Shown one piece after another: positions 1 through 8,735 of a stretch of DNA of 64,000 nucleotides (the stretch's first letter is position 1; every line of letters starts with the position of its first letter). The notes below the pieces were generated by a model that did no database searches, was not told the DNA's origin, and was given only the letters and a program-made list of their open reading frames with translations. Both the position numbers and the translations under genes were made by a program. This DNA comes from Frankia alni ACN14a (GTDB taxonomy: Bacteria > Actinomycetota > Actinomycetes > Frankiales > Frankiaceae), in contig NC_008278.1 in the NCBI RefSeq assembly GCF_000058485.1, forward strand, positions 2,040,962 through 2,104,961, given 5' to 3'.

Positions 1-1
1 G

Positions 2-310
2 AGCGTCGTCGACCTGCCCGGTCGGCCGTGGGTGGACGTCGCCGCGGTGCTCGCCGACCTCGACCGCCGGGGAGTGCGCCGCCTGCTGGTCGAGGGGGGA
101 ACCTCGGTGCACACCGCCTTCCTCACCGCCGGCCTCGTCGACGAGCTGCACCTGGCGGTTGCCCCGTTCTTCGTCGGCGAGCGGGACGCGCCGGCATTCG
201 TCGGCCCCGGCGCGTTTCCCCAGGACGTCCGCTCCCCGCTGCGGCTGGCCGAGGTCCGACAACTCGACGATGTGGTGCTGCTTCGGTATCTGGCGCCGAC
301 GTCGGCCTGA
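2..310 (+). CDS. RibD C-terminal-type reductase (partial, 5' end outside window)
   Basis: This is the last ~100 residues of a protein whose start lies before the window; the frame is open from base 2. The segment LLVEGGTSVHTAFL followed by a DELHLAVAPFFVG-like strand is typical of the RibD C-terminal / dihydrofolate-reductase-like fold, which reduces a ribosylamino-pyrimidine with NADPH in riboflavin synthesis. The same domain also occurs as stand-alone actinobacterial reductases of unknown substrate, so without the N-terminus a riboflavin role cannot be assigned. It ends ASA-like with no extension. A short tandem repeat follows the stop codon. Confidence 0.8.
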   Translation, partial: SVVDLPGRPWVDVAAVLADLDRRGVRRLLVEGGTSVHTAFLTAGLVDELHLAVAPFFVGERDAPAFVGPGAFPQDVRSPLRLAEVRQLDDVVLLRYLAPTSA

Positions 311-316
311 CCGGGC

Positions 317-355
317 CTCGTCCGGTCGTCTCGTCCGGTCGCCTCGTCCGGTTTT
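317..355. repeat. 13-bp tandem repeat, three units
   Basis: Three head-to-tail copies of CTCGTCCGGTCGY; the last copy ends in TTTT. They lie in the intergenic space after the RibD-like gene. The core CTCGTCCG also builds a separate 10-bp tandem repeat after ndk (35872-35910). No function is visible. Confidence 0.75.
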
Positions 356-438
356 GGGCGGCCCCGGTTTTGCGGGTCCCCGGCCGGGCATCGCTTCCTC
401 CGGATCAACCGATCCCATGGTCCGAGGGAGTGATCACT

Positions 439-1308
439 GTGTCGGTGCAGACCGGCGGCCGGCTGCGGCACGCCGTCACCAGCGGCGGCGACGCTGGCAG
501 CCAGGCGAAGGGCGCGGCGCGCCAGGCTCGCCACAGCCGGACGGTCGACCTCACCGCCCGCATCGGACTCGCCGGACGGGGCCTGGTCTACGTCCTCATC
601 GGCGTGCTCGCCCTCCAGGTCGCCTTCGGCCTGAGCAACGCCCAGACGAACCGCAACGGTGCGCTCGGGGAGATCAAGGACAAGCCGTTCGGGTCCGCGG
701 TGCTGGTCATCATGGTCATCGGCTTCCTGGGGTACGCGGCCTGGCGGCTGCTCGAGGCCGCGGTCGGCGTGCAGGACGAAAGCGACGAGAAGAAGCGGAC
801 CGCGAAGCGGGTGGTCTCCGCGGCGCGTGGCGTCGTCTACCTGGTGATCGCCGGCAGCACGATCAGCTTCCTCGTCTCGGGCGGCGGCGGGTCCGGCGAG
901 CCGGCGCCCTGGACCGCGCGGGTCATGCGCAACGACGCCGGCCGGGTGCTCGTGGGGATCGTCGGCCTCGTGGTCGTCGGCATCGGCATCGGCATGATCA
1001 TCCGTGGGGCGAAGCGGAAGTTCGAGGAGAAGCTGAAGATCGGCCAGATGGGCTCCCTCGCCCGGAAGATCGCCAAGCCCGCGGGTCTGGTCGGGTACAT
1101 CGTGCGCGGCGTCGTGTTCGGGCTGGCCGGGGTGTTCGTGACCAAGGCGGCGATCGAGTTCGACCCGAAGGAGGCCAAGGGCCTCGACGGCACGCTGAAG
1201 ACCCTCGCCGGGCAGGCGTACGGCCAGTGGCTGCTCACCGTCTGCGCGATCGGCCTGGTGCTGTTCGGTGTCTACTCCTTCTTCGAAGCCCGTTACCGCA
1301 AGCTCTGA
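439..1308 (+). CDS. DUF1206 multi-pass membrane protein
   Basis: A 289-residue integral membrane protein made of three related two-helix units. Each begins with an AR-x-G-LAGRGLVY-like or ARGVVYLVI-like helix and is followed by a second hydrophobic stretch, six predicted membrane segments in all. This is the usual layout of actinobacterial and cyanobacterial DUF1206 proteins, whose function is unknown. I chose the GTG at 439 because GAGGGA (424-429) is well placed for it. The frame is open further upstream, but that stretch is Arg/Pro/Gly-rich and looks like a GC shadow. The N-terminal ~40 residues are polar and probably cytoplasmic. It appears to be a single-gene unit with a hairpin after it. 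Confidence 0.85.
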   Translation: MSVQTGGRLRHAVTSGGDAGSQAKGAARQARHSRTVDLTARIGLAGRGLVYVLIGVLALQVAFGLSNAQTNRNGALGEIKDKPFGSAVLVIMVIGFLGYAAWRLLEAAVGVQDESDEKKRTAKRVVSAARGVVYLVIAGSTISFLVSGGGGSGEPAPWTARVMRNDAGRVLVGIVGLVVVGIGIGMIIRGAKRKFEEKLKIGQMGSLARKIAKPAGLVGYIVRGVVFGLAGVFVTKAAIEFDPKEAKGLDGTLKTLAGQAYGQWLLTVCAIGLVLFGVYSFFEARYRKL

Positions 1309-1327
1309 GCGGCGGCGGTCCGCGCGG

Positions 1328-1381
1328 CGGCGGCCCCGATCGGTGCCCACGGGTGCCGGCCGGGGCCGCCGTCGTGTGCCC
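1328..1381 (+). terminator. candidate terminator hairpin after DUF1206 gene
   Basis: A perfect 10-bp stem, CGGCGGCCCC / GGGGCCGCCG, encloses a 34-base loop just after the DUF1206 stop. It has no T-tract, as is common in high-GC actinobacteria. Confidence 0.4.
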
Positions 1382-1479
1382 GGGACCACGGGCGGATGTC
1401 CGGTTGGGCGCGGTAGCGTGCGTGCTGCCCGGGACCGGCGACCGCCGAGCCGTGGATCGGCTGAGCGGAGGGGACGCGG

Positions 1480-2850
1480 GTGCGCGCAGGCCGGTCGCCG
1501 GACGGGGCATCCCCGCGACGGCGCCCGCGCCCGGCCGCGCTGCTCGCCGACCTCTCCCCGCTGCGGGAGCACCCGGCCTACCGCCGGCTGTGGGTCGGAG
1601 AGACGATCTCCGCCCTCGGCTCCCAGATCACTGCCACCGCGGTGCTGCTGCAGGTCTTCGCCGTCACCCGCTCGTCGTTTCAGGTCGGCCTGGTCAGCCT
1701 GGTGGCGCTGGTGCCGCTCGTCGCCGGCGGGCTGTTCGGCGGCGCCATCGTGGACGCGGTCGACCGCCGCCGCCTCGCCATGATCACCTCTGGTGGCCTG
1801 GCAGTGGTCTCGGCGGCGTTCCTGCTGCTGACACTCGCCGGCGCCGTCGACGACGTCGCCTGGCCGCTGATGTGCCTGGTCGCCGTGCAGTCCGCGCTGC
1901 TGGCCGCCGACCAACCGGCCCGCCGGGCGATGACGCCCAACCTGATCCCGCTCGAGCACCTGCCGGCCGCCAGCGCCCTGGCCCAGATCGGTGGCACGGC
2001 CGCCGGGGTGTTCGGCCCGCTCATCGCCGGCGTGTCCGTGGCCGCCGGCGGCTTCTCGATTGCCTACGCGATCGACCTGGTCACCTTCGCCGCCCCGCTG
2101 TACGGGCTGGCCCGGCTGCCGGCGATGCCGCCGCGCGGCGGCGGGCGCGGCGCGGGGGTGGCCAGCGTCGCCGAGGGACTGCGGTTCCTGCGCGGGCAGC
2201 CGGTGCTGTTGATGACCTTCGTGGTCGACATCATCGCGATGGTGTTCGGGATGCCGCGGGCGTTGTTCCCGGCGCTCGCCGAGGGCCGCTTCGGCGGGGG
2301 GAGCGCGACGGCGGGCGCGATGTACTCGGCGGTCGCGGTCGGCTCCCTGCTCGCCGCCGGGCTGTCCGGCCCGCTCGGCGGAGTCCGCCGCCAGGGGCTC
2401 GCGGTGGTGGTCTCGATCGTGCTGTGGGGCGGGGCGATCGCCGGCTTCGGCCTGGCCCACGACATCGCGCTCGGCCTGGCGCTGCTGGCGCTTGCGGGCG
2501 CCGCCGACATGGTCAGTGCCATCCTGCGCAACGCGATCCTCAACGTCGCGACCCCCGACGAGATGCGCGGGCGGCTGCAGGGCGTGTTCCTCGTCGTGGT
2601 CACCGGCGGGCCCCGGCTGGGGGACCTGGAGGCCGGCAGTGTCGCGGCGGTCACCTCACCGGCGTTCTCCGTGGTCAGCGGGGGGCTGGCCGGCATCGGC
2701 TGCCTGCTGCTGGCGACAGCCGCGGTACCCGCGCTGATCCGCTACGACGCGAGGGCCGCGGTCGCGCAGGCACGGGCGCGGTCCTCGCCGCCGCAGGTGC
2801 CCCGTCCGTCCGAGGGCGGCGCGCGGGACGCCCTCGATCCAAGCGCCTGA
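1480..2850 (+). CDS. MFS exporter (DHA3/EntS-like)
   Basis: A 456-residue major facilitator with about 12 hydrophobic segments. After ~30 basic residues the first helices read LWVGETISALGSQITATAV, the typical opening of the EntS / DHA3 drug and siderophore exporter branch. A second-loop motif GGAIVDAVDRRRL is the motif-A equivalent (D-x-x-D-R-R). The segment FVVDIIAMVFGMPRALFPALAE starts the second half. The protein probably exports a small molecule by proton antiport; the substrate is unknown. Start is the GTG at 1480 with GGAGGGG about nine bases upstream. A TAGCGT box at 1414-1419 could be its -10. It is adjacent to the glutamine synthetase-like gene but separated by a regulatory region, so no operon is implied. 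Confidence 0.85.
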   Translation: MRAGRSPDGASPRRRPRPAALLADLSPLREHPAYRRLWVGETISALGSQITATAVLLQVFAVTRSSFQVGLVSLVALVPLVAGGLFGGAIVDAVDRRRLAMITSGGLAVVSAAFLLLTLAGAVDDVAWPLMCLVAVQSALLAADQPARRAMTPNLIPLEHLPAASALAQIGGTAAGVFGPLIAGVSVAAGGFSIAYAIDLVTFAAPLYGLARLPAMPPRGGGRGAGVASVAEGLRFLRGQPVLLMTFVVDIIAMVFGMPRALFPALAEGRFGGGSATAGAMYSAVAVGSLLAAGLSGPLGGVRRQGLAVVVSIVLWGGAIAGFGLAHDIALGLALLALAGAADMVSAILRNAILNVATPDEMRGRLQGVFLVVVTGGPRLGDLEAGSVAAVTSPAFSVVSGGLAGIGCLLLATAAVPALIRYDARAAVAQARARSSPPQVPRPSEGGARDALDPSA

Positions 2851-2908
2851 CCCTTCGCGCGGACGAGGGCTCCGGGCCGTGGCGACACGCGGGGCGACGC
2901 AGCGCAAC

Positions 2909-2924
2909 GTTACGGAATCGTTAC
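2909..2924 (+). promoter_or_regulatory. GlnR-like box upstream of glnT
   Basis: GTTAC, six bases, GTTAC. The spacing gives the AC-N9-AC signature reported for mycobacterial GlnR sites and matches the first half of the streptomycete GTNAC-N6-GAAAC box. It lies 87 bases before the chosen glnT start in an otherwise GC-saturated stretch. Nitrogen-status control of the glnT-glx cassette is inferred, not shown. Confidence 0.45.
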
Positions 2925-3011
2925 TGTGGCGCCGTTCCGCCGACATGGTCCTCTCGTCGAATGTCAGTTGACGATGGTTCATGTGGGGAGACATGTCGGG
3001 GGTGGTCGACC

Positions 3012-4400
3012 GTGGCCGGCACGTCGGGCTCCCCGGGCGTGTCCCGCTCTGCGGGCGTGTCCCGCTCTGCGGGCGTGTCGCTGGCGGAGCGGGCCGCCGC
3101 CGACGGCACGACCTTCGTCCTGGCGACCTTCGTCGACCTCGACGGCAAGCCGTGCGCCAAGCTGGTCCCGGCCGCGGCGCTCGACCGCGCCCAGGCCGAC
3201 GGGGTGGGGTTCGCCGGCTTCGCGGCCGGTGGCACCGGCCAGGTGCCGAGTGATCCGGACATCATCGCGATGCCCGATCCGGACTCGTACGTGGCACTGC
3301 CGACCGTCCGGCCGGGGCTGGCGATGGTGCAGTGCGACCCGCACGTCGACGGCGCGCCGTGGCCGTTCGCGCCGCGGATCATCCTGCGTCGGCTGCGCGA
3401 GCGCCTCGCCGGCGCCGGGATGTCGATGCAGGTCGGCGCCGAGTGCGAGTACTTCCTCGTCCGCCGCGGACCCGACGGGACGATCGTTCCCGCCGACGCC
3501 GAGGACGCCGCCGCGAAGCCCTGCTACGACGCCCGCGACCTCACCCGGATGTACGACCACCTCACCGAGGTCTCCGCCGCGCTGAACTCCCTGGGCTGGG
3601 ACAACTACGCCAACGACCACGAGGACGGCAACGGCCAGTTCGAGCAGAACTTCGGCCACGCCGACGCTCTCACCACGGCCGACCGGGTCATCGCGTTCCG
3701 TTACCTGGTCCGGATGACGGCCGAGCGGCGCGGGATGATCGCCACCTTCATGCCCAAGCCGTTCACCGGGCTGACCGGCAGCGGCATGCACCTGCACGTC
3801 TCCCTGTGGGCAGGCGAGCAGGCGCTGTTCCCGGACGACTCCGACCCGCGCGGCCTGGGACTGTCCACGCTCGCCTACTCCTTCGTCGGCGGGGTGCTCA
3901 GCCACGTGCCGGCCCTGCTCGCGCTGCTCACCCCGACGGTGAACTCCTTCAAGCGGACGGGCGCGCCGCCGCCGAACTCCGGCGCCACCTGGACACCGAG
4001 CCGGGCGACCTACGGCGGCAACGACCGGACCCACCTGATCCGGGTACCGGACGGGGATCGGGTGGAGATCCGGGTGGTCGACGGCGCGGCGAATCCCTAC
4101 CTGGCGATCGCCGGGCTCATCGCGGCGGGCCTCGACGGCATCGACGCCGGGCTCGACCCGGGCCCGGTCGGCGGACTCGCCGGGCCGGGCCGCGCCGCCG
4201 CCGTGGCCGCGGAACTGCCGCCGACGCTGCTACATGCCGTGGAGGCGTTCGTGGCCGATCCGGTGATCACCGGGGTGCTCGCGGCCGCGGGCGGCGCCGG
4301 CGTCCCGGCGTACTACGCCGCGCGGCGGCGGGCGGAGTTTCTGGACTGGCACAGCCGGGTGGGTTCCTGGGAGACCAGGCGTTACCTCACGGCGTTCTGA
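3012..4400 (+). CDS. glnT: Type III glutamine synthetase-like ligase (GlnT / gamma-glutamyl-amide synthetase)
   Basis: A 462-residue ATP-dependent glutamate-amine ligase of the GS catalytic fold. Visible landmarks are GAECEYFL (~residue 142, metal/glutamate site), DGNGQFEQNF (~204), GSGMHLHVSL (~256, ammonium/glutamate site), NSFKRTGAPPP (~312, ATP site) and VEIRVVDGAANPYLA (~350, IEIR equivalent). This branch (GlnT/GmaS) is shorter and distinct from GSI-beta. It can join glutamate to ammonia or methylamine; which is used here is not readable. Start is uncertain: GTG 3012 has a GGGGGTGG stretch upstream, while ATG 2961 has no ribosome site and GTG 3078 is also possible. The first residues hold two exact SRSAGV repeats. 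It heads the glx cassette, with a GlnR-like box upstream. Confidence 0.85.
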   Translation: MAGTSGSPGVSRSAGVSRSAGVSLAERAAADGTTFVLATFVDLDGKPCAKLVPAAALDRAQADGVGFAGFAAGGTGQVPSDPDIIAMPDPDSYVALPTVRPGLAMVQCDPHVDGAPWPFAPRIILRRLRERLAGAGMSMQVGAECEYFLVRRGPDGTIVPADAEDAAAKPCYDARDLTRMYDHLTEVSAALNSLGWDNYANDHEDGNGQFEQNFGHADALTTADRVIAFRYLVRMTAERRGMIATFMPKPFTGLTGSGMHLHVSLWAGEQALFPDDSDPRGLGLSTLAYSFVGGVLSHVPALLALLTPTVNSFKRTGAPPPNSGATWTPSRATYGGNDRTHLIRVPDGDRVEIRVVDGAANPYLAIAGLIAAGLDGIDAGLDPGPVGGLAGPGRAAAVAAELPPTLLHAVEAFVADPVITGVLAAAGGAGVPAYYAARRRAEFLDWHSRVGSWETRRYLTAF

Positions 4401-4469
4401 CGGGCGTTGCGCCGGTCGCGACGTCGGCGGGCGACGGGAGTGTCCGCGGGCGAGAGGAGAGGCGTCGGC

Positions 4470-5270
4470 ATGTGTGGCATCGCGGGCCTGCACCTGAAGG
4501 ACGACACCTACCGGCATCGGCTCGGCGCCATGATCGCGGGCATGCTGCGCGGTGTCGCCGAACGCGGCCCGGACTCGGCGGGGGTCGCCATCCACTCCGA
4601 CGGGCTGGAGGTCCTCAAGGCGGTCGGTGACCCGGTCGCGTTCGCCACCCGGATCGGCCTCGCCGGCCGGTCCGGGGTCCGCGCGCTTGCGCACACCCGG
4701 ATGGCGACCGAATCCGCGGTCACCGCCGCGCACTGCCACCCGTTCGCGGTCCGTCCACCCGCGCCCGCCTGCGGCGCACGGGCGACCATCCCGGCGACGC
4801 CGATCGGCCCCGCCTCCGGTGCCGCGACGCCGATCGTCCCCGCCGCCGTGCCGGGGCTGGGAGCGACGCCGGTGGACACGACGCTCTGCCTGGTCCACAA
4901 CGGGTCGTTCGCCAACCACGCCACCATCCGGCGCCGGCTCGCCGAGGCGGGCGTGACCACCGAGACCGACAACGACTCCGAGGTCGCCGCCCACTACCTC
5001 GCCGCGCGGCTGGCCGCCGGCGACGACCTGGCCGCGGCCCTGCGCCGGCTCACCGCGACCTTCGACGGCTTCTTCACCCTCGCCGTGACCACCGCGGACA
5101 GTTTCGCGGTCGTCCGCGACCCGATCGCGTGCAAGCCGGCGATCATCGCCGAGACCGACCGGTGGGTGGCGATGGTGTCGGAGTACCGGGCCCTGCTCGG
5201 CCTGCCGGGACTCGCCGACGCGGCGGTGTACGAACCCGAGCCGGAGGAGGTCTACCTGTGGGCGAACTGA
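4470..5270 (+). CDS. glxB: Class II glutamine amidotransferase subunit (GlxB / MgsA-like)
   Basis: A 266-residue Ntn-type amidotransferase domain. It opens MCGIAGLHLKDD, so Cys2 becomes the N-terminal nucleophile after Met removal. RGPDSAGVAIHS, LAHTRMATES, LVHNGSFANHATIRR, ETDNDSEVAAHYLA and GFFTLAVTT are the expected substrate-site blocks. The domain releases ammonia from glutamine (or a gamma-glutamyl amide) for the partner FMN subunit. An insertion rich in Ala/Pro/Ile (~residues 95-130) is unusual and built of near-repeats of TPIGPA / TPIVPA type. Start is fixed by Cys2 and by GAGAGGAGAGG at 4452-4462. It overlaps the next gene by 13 bp, so the two are translationally coupled. Confidence 0.88.
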   Translation: MCGIAGLHLKDDTYRHRLGAMIAGMLRGVAERGPDSAGVAIHSDGLEVLKAVGDPVAFATRIGLAGRSGVRALAHTRMATESAVTAAHCHPFAVRPPAPACGARATIPATPIGPASGAATPIVPAAVPGLGATPVDTTLCLVHNGSFANHATIRRRLAEAGVTTETDNDSEVAAHYLAARLAAGDDLAAALRRLTATFDGFFTLAVTTADSFAVVRDPIACKPAIIAETDRWVAMVSEYRALLGLPGLADAAVYEPEPEEVYLWAN

Positions 5271-5998
5271 CCGGCGCCACCGGTGCTGGCGCCGAAACGG
5301 CCGAGAGGGCGGCGCCCGCAGAGCTCGTCCTCGACCTGGCCGAGATGGCGACCCGGCACGTCAACGCGGCGCTGCGGTCGCTGCCGGACGGCGCGCGGGC
5401 CCGGCTGGTCAACCCCGCCGGCCGGCACAACCTGGCGGTGGGGCTCACCCGGGCGGTCCGGGTGACGATCGCGGGACCCGCCGGCTACTACGTCGGCGGC
5501 CTCGGCGAGGCGGCCGAGGTGACCGTGGACGGTCCGGTCGGCTGGGGCGCGGGGGAGAACCTGATGTCCGGCACCGTGCGGGTCCGGGGCGCGGCCAGCC
5601 AGAGCGCGGCCGCGTCCGCGCACGGCGGGCTCGTCGTCGTCGAGGGCGACGCGTCGCTGCGCGCCGGGATCTCGCTCAAGGGCGGGCGGCTCGCGGTCGC
5701 CGGGGACGTCGGCCGGTACTGCGCGTTCCTGGCCCAGGCAGGAACGATCCTCGTCGGCGGCGACGCGGGCGAGGCCCTCGGCGACTCCCTCTACGAGGCG
5801 GTGATCTACGTGGCCGGGCGCGTGCGCAGCCTCGGCACCGACGCCCGGATCTGCGACCTCACCGCCGCCGACGTCGCCGCGGTGCGGGTCCTGGCGGCGC
5901 AGGCCGGCTTCGACCACGTCGATCCGGAGAACGTCACCCGGGTGGCGTCGGCCCGCCGGCTCTACCACTTCGACACCGCCCATCACGGCGCCTACTGA
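5258..5998 (+). CDS. glxC: GXGXG-domain glutamate synthase-like subunit (GlxC / MgsB-like)
   Basis: A 246-residue protein equal to the C-terminal beta-helix domain of glutamate synthase. Its core has the repeated G-x-x-G-x-G turns: GYYVGGLGEAAEVTVDG, GWGAGENLMSGTVRVRG, GLVVVEGDASLRAGISLKGG, AGTILVGGDAGEALGDSL. In GltB this domain is structural and contacts the ammonia tunnel. Here it is a separate gene between the amidotransferase and the FMN subunit, as in Rhizobium GlxBCD and in N-methylglutamate synthase MgsABC. Start GTG 5258 lies inside the end of glxB with GGAGGAGG just upstream. The long upstream extension of the frame is a shadow of glxB. Confidence 0.87.
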   Translation: MGELTGATGAGAETAERAAPAELVLDLAEMATRHVNAALRSLPDGARARLVNPAGRHNLAVGLTRAVRVTIAGPAGYYVGGLGEAAEVTVDGPVGWGAGENLMSGTVRVRGAASQSAAASAHGGLVVVEGDASLRAGISLKGGRLAVAGDVGRYCAFLAQAGTILVGGDAGEALGDSLYEAVIYVAGRVRSLGTDARICDLTAADVAAVRVLAAQAGFDHVDPENVTRVASARRLYHFDTAHHGAY

Positions 5999-6010
5999 TC
6001 GGAGTCGACG

Positions 6011-7456
6011 ATGCCCCACCCCGACACGATCGACGGTCGGCACCCGCAGCCGCACCCGCAGCCGCCGCCCGCGGACGAGCGGTACCCGCCGCACCACACC
6101 TTCGGCCCCCCGGTGCTCGCCGAAATCCGCGAGCGGGCGGAGCTGGGGCGCTACCCGATCCGCGGCTGGGGCGCGCGACGCGCCGTCCCGGACTTCGACG
6201 ACCTGCTGCTGCTCACCGCCAGCGCCTCGCGCTACCCGCTGGAGGGCTACCGGGAGCGCTGCGACACGCGGACCGTCCTCGGCGCCCGCCGCGCCGCCCG
6301 CCCGGTGGTCCTCGACATCCCGATCACCATCGCGGGGATGTCGTTCGGCTCGCTGTCGGCGCAGGCGAAGGAGGCGTTGGGCCGCGCGGCTTCGTTGGTC
6401 GGCACGTCCACGACGACGGGCGACGGCGGAATGACGCCGGAGGAGCGGTCGGCCTCGACGACTCTGGTGTACCAGTGCCTGCCCTCGCGCTACGGCTTCA
6501 ACCCGGCGGATCTGCGCGCCGCCGACGCGGTGGAGATCGTGCTCGGTCAGGGGGCGAAGCCGGGCGGCGGCGGGATGTTGCTCGGGCAGAAGGTCGGTGC
6601 CCGGGTGGCGGGAATGCGCACCCTGCCCGAGGGGGTCGACCAACGCTCGGCCAGCCGGCACCCGGACTGGACGGGGCCCGACGACCTCAAGATCAAGATT
6701 GAGGAGATCCGCGAGGTCACCGACTGGCAGGTGCCCGTCTACGTCAAGATCGGCGCGACCAGGGTGGACCACGACGTGCGCCTCGCCGTCGCCGCCGGGG
6801 CCGACGTCGTCGTCGTCGACGGGATGCAGGGCGGCACCGGTGCCACCCAGGACGCCTTCATCGAGCACACCGGGATCCCCACCCTCGCCGCGGTGCGCCT
6901 CGCCGCCGCGGCCCTGGCCGACCTGCGGCTCACCGGCGAGGTGGGACTGATCATCTCGGGTGGCATCCGCACCGGCGCCGACGTCGCCAAGGCGCTCGCG
7001 CTCGGCGCGGACGCCGTCTCCCTCGGCGTCGCCCCCCTCGTCGCACTGGGCTGCAACGCCCCGACCTACCGCCGCCTCGACGACCCGGACGAGACCCCGG
7101 CCGACGCGACCCTCGCCGGTGTGCCCTTCCCCGGCGTGGAGGTCGACGTGACGCCGGAGTACGCCGCGCTCGGCACCGCGCCGGGCCACTGCACGCACTG
7201 CCACACCGGCCGTTGCCCGGTCGGCGTCGCCACCCAGGACGACGAGCTGACCGCCCGCCTCGACCCGCGGCTCGGCGCCCATCGGGTGGCCAACTACCTG
7301 CGGGCGCTGGCGATGGAGACGACGATGCTGGCCCGCGCCTGCGGCAAGAGCGACGTGCACCGCCTCGAACCCGAGGATCTCGTCGCGCTCACCGTCGAGG
7401 CGGCGGCGATGGCCGGGGTGCCGCTGGCCGGAACCGACTGGATTCCCGGCCGATGA
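6011..7456 (+). CDS. glxD: FMN / Fe-S glutamate synthase-like catalytic subunit (GlxD / MgsC-like)
   Basis: A 481-residue TIM-barrel FMN enzyme of the GltB central and FMN domains. GMSFGSLSAQAKEAL (~residue 113), TTTGDGGM, GQGAKPGGGGMLLG and GGIRTGADVAKALALGADAVSLG are the substrate and FMN loops. CTHCHTGRCPVGVA (~397) carries the cysteines for the iron-sulphur cluster. It would reduce 2-oxoglutarate plus ammonia, or methylamine in the MgsC case, to glutamate or N-methylglutamate. There is no separate GltD-type NADPH subunit nearby, so the electron donor is unknown. A His/Pro-rich N-terminus (PHPQPPPADERYPPHHTF) precedes the domain. Its stop overlaps the next start as ATGA. Confidence 0.9.
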   Translation: MPHPDTIDGRHPQPHPQPPPADERYPPHHTFGPPVLAEIRERAELGRYPIRGWGARRAVPDFDDLLLLTASASRYPLEGYRERCDTRTVLGARRAARPVVLDIPITIAGMSFGSLSAQAKEALGRAASLVGTSTTTGDGGMTPEERSASTTLVYQCLPSRYGFNPADLRAADAVEIVLGQGAKPGGGGMLLGQKVGARVAGMRTLPEGVDQRSASRHPDWTGPDDLKIKIEEIREVTDWQVPVYVKIGATRVDHDVRLAVAAGADVVVVDGMQGGTGATQDAFIEHTGIPTLAAVRLAAAALADLRLTGEVGLIISGGIRTGADVAKALALGADAVSLGVAPLVALGCNAPTYRRLDDPDETPADATLAGVPFPGVEVDVTPEYAALGTAPGHCTHCHTGRCPVGVATQDDELTARLDPRLGAHRVANYLRALAMETTMLARACGKSDVHRLEPEDLVALTVEAAAMAGVPLAGTDWIPGR

Positions 7457-8706
7457 CCGTGCAGGGGAGCGCCGACGTCGTCATCGTCGGCGGCGGCATC
7501 GAGGGGGCCGCGGCCGCCTGGGCGCTGACGCGCAAGGGCGTGTGCAACGTGCTGGTCCTCGAACGGGCCACCGTCGGCTCCGGGGGGACGGGCCGGTCCA
7601 GCGGCATCGTCCGCTGCCACTACGGGGTGCGTTCGCTCGCCGTGATGGCCTGGCACGGCGTGCAGCTGTTCACCCACGCCGCCGAGATCCTCGGGGTGGC
7701 CGACGGGGTCGGCTTCGAGCAGGTCGGCTATGTCGTCGGGGTCGGGCCGGGGGACGCCGCGGCGCTGGCGGCCAACGTCGAGGCGGCGGCGGCGGTCGGC
7801 ATCGACACCCGCCTCGCCGATCCCGCGGAGGTCGCCGAGCTGTGGCCGGCGGCGAACCTCGCCGACTTCGCCGCGTTCGCCTACGAGCCGCGCGGCGGCT
7901 ACGGCGACGCCTACCGGACCTGCCACGCCTATCTGGCCGCGGCCCGCCAGGGCGGGGTCCGGGTCCGCCAGGGCGCCCCGGTGACACGCATCCTGACCTC
8001 GGGTGAAGGCAGGGGCGAAGGCGGGGATGGGGACGGGGGCGCCGGCGTGGGCGAGAGCGGGCGAGTGGTCGGGGTCGAGCTCGCCGACGGCAGCCGGATC
8101 GCCGCCGGCGCGGTCGTGCTCGCGGCGGGCGTGTGGTCGGCGGCGCTGGCCGCCGGGGTCGGCATCGACCTGCCGTTGCGGGCCCAGCGGGAGCAGATCC
8201 TGATGGTGGCGCCGGGCGCGCCGGTCGGGCCCGTGCCGGTGCTGTCCGACCTGGTCGGCCTGCAGTACGTGCGCCCGGAACCCTCCGGCGACCTGCTGGT
8301 CGGCAACAGCGACCACAGCCGCCCGCAGTGGGTCGACCCCGACGCCTACCCGGGTGTCGCGGACCCGCAGTACGTGGAGCGTGCCGTCGGCCGGTTCGCC
8401 CATCGCTTCCCAGGCCTGCCCGAGGTGGCGCTGTCGTCGTCCTACGCCGGGTGCTACGACGTCACCCCCGACTACAACCCGATCATCTCGGCGACGCCGG
8501 TCGACGGACTGTTCGTCGCGGCGGGGTTCAGCGGCCACGGGTTCAAGATTTCGGTCGCGGTCGGTGAGCTCGTCGCGGATCTCGTCGTCGACGGGGACTC
8601 CAGTCATCCCCTCATCCCCGCCGCCGACTTCCGCCTCTCCCGCTTCGCGGAGAACGCCCCCCTGGTCAGCCCGCATCCCTACGCCTGCGCCGGCCAGATG
8701 CGCTGA
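7453..8706 (+). CDS. FAD-dependent amine oxidoreductase, sarcosine-oxidase-beta-like
   Basis: A 417-residue DAO-fold flavoprotein. It starts with a Rossmann dinucleotide loop (VVIVGGGIEGAAAAWAL, residues ~8-24), then ERATVGSGGTGRSSGIVRCHYG, and ends with YDVTPDYNPIIS and GFSGHGFKISVAVGELVADLV. Length and motifs match the beta subunit of heterotetrameric sarcosine oxidase and NMG dehydrogenase MgdA-type proteins, but no alpha, gamma or delta subunit gene follows. It may therefore act alone on an N-methyl or secondary amino acid made by the preceding enzymes. The start overlaps the glxD stop by four bases. A low-complexity Gly/Glu stretch (GEGRGEGGDGDGGAGVGESG) sits in mid-protein. Confidence 0.82.
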   Translation: MTVQGSADVVIVGGGIEGAAAAWALTRKGVCNVLVLERATVGSGGTGRSSGIVRCHYGVRSLAVMAWHGVQLFTHAAEILGVADGVGFEQVGYVVGVGPGDAAALAANVEAAAAVGIDTRLADPAEVAELWPAANLADFAAFAYEPRGGYGDAYRTCHAYLAAARQGGVRVRQGAPVTRILTSGEGRGEGGDGDGGAGVGESGRVVGVELADGSRIAAGAVVLAAGVWSAALAAGVGIDLPLRAQREQILMVAPGAPVGPVPVLSDLVGLQYVRPEPSGDLLVGNSDHSRPQWVDPDAYPGVADPQYVERAVGRFAHRFPGLPEVALSSSYAGCYDVTPDYNPIISATPVDGLFVAAGFSGHGFKISVAVGELVADLVVDGDSSHPLIPAADFRLSRFAENAPLVSPHPYACAGQMR

Positions 8707-8735
8707 ACCGGCCGCGCGGTGCACGCGGCAGGGCG

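Noticed and set aside
159-2960. Upstream extension of the glnT reading frame, open for ~2.8 kb
   Set aside because: It is Arg/Pro/Gly-rich, runs through two recognisable genes in another frame, and lacks any domain. It is a GC shadow.
5252-7360. 702-codon minus-strand open frame across glxC and glxD
   Set aside because: The opposite strand carries clear GXGXG and FMN/Fe-S motifs. The minus frame has none.
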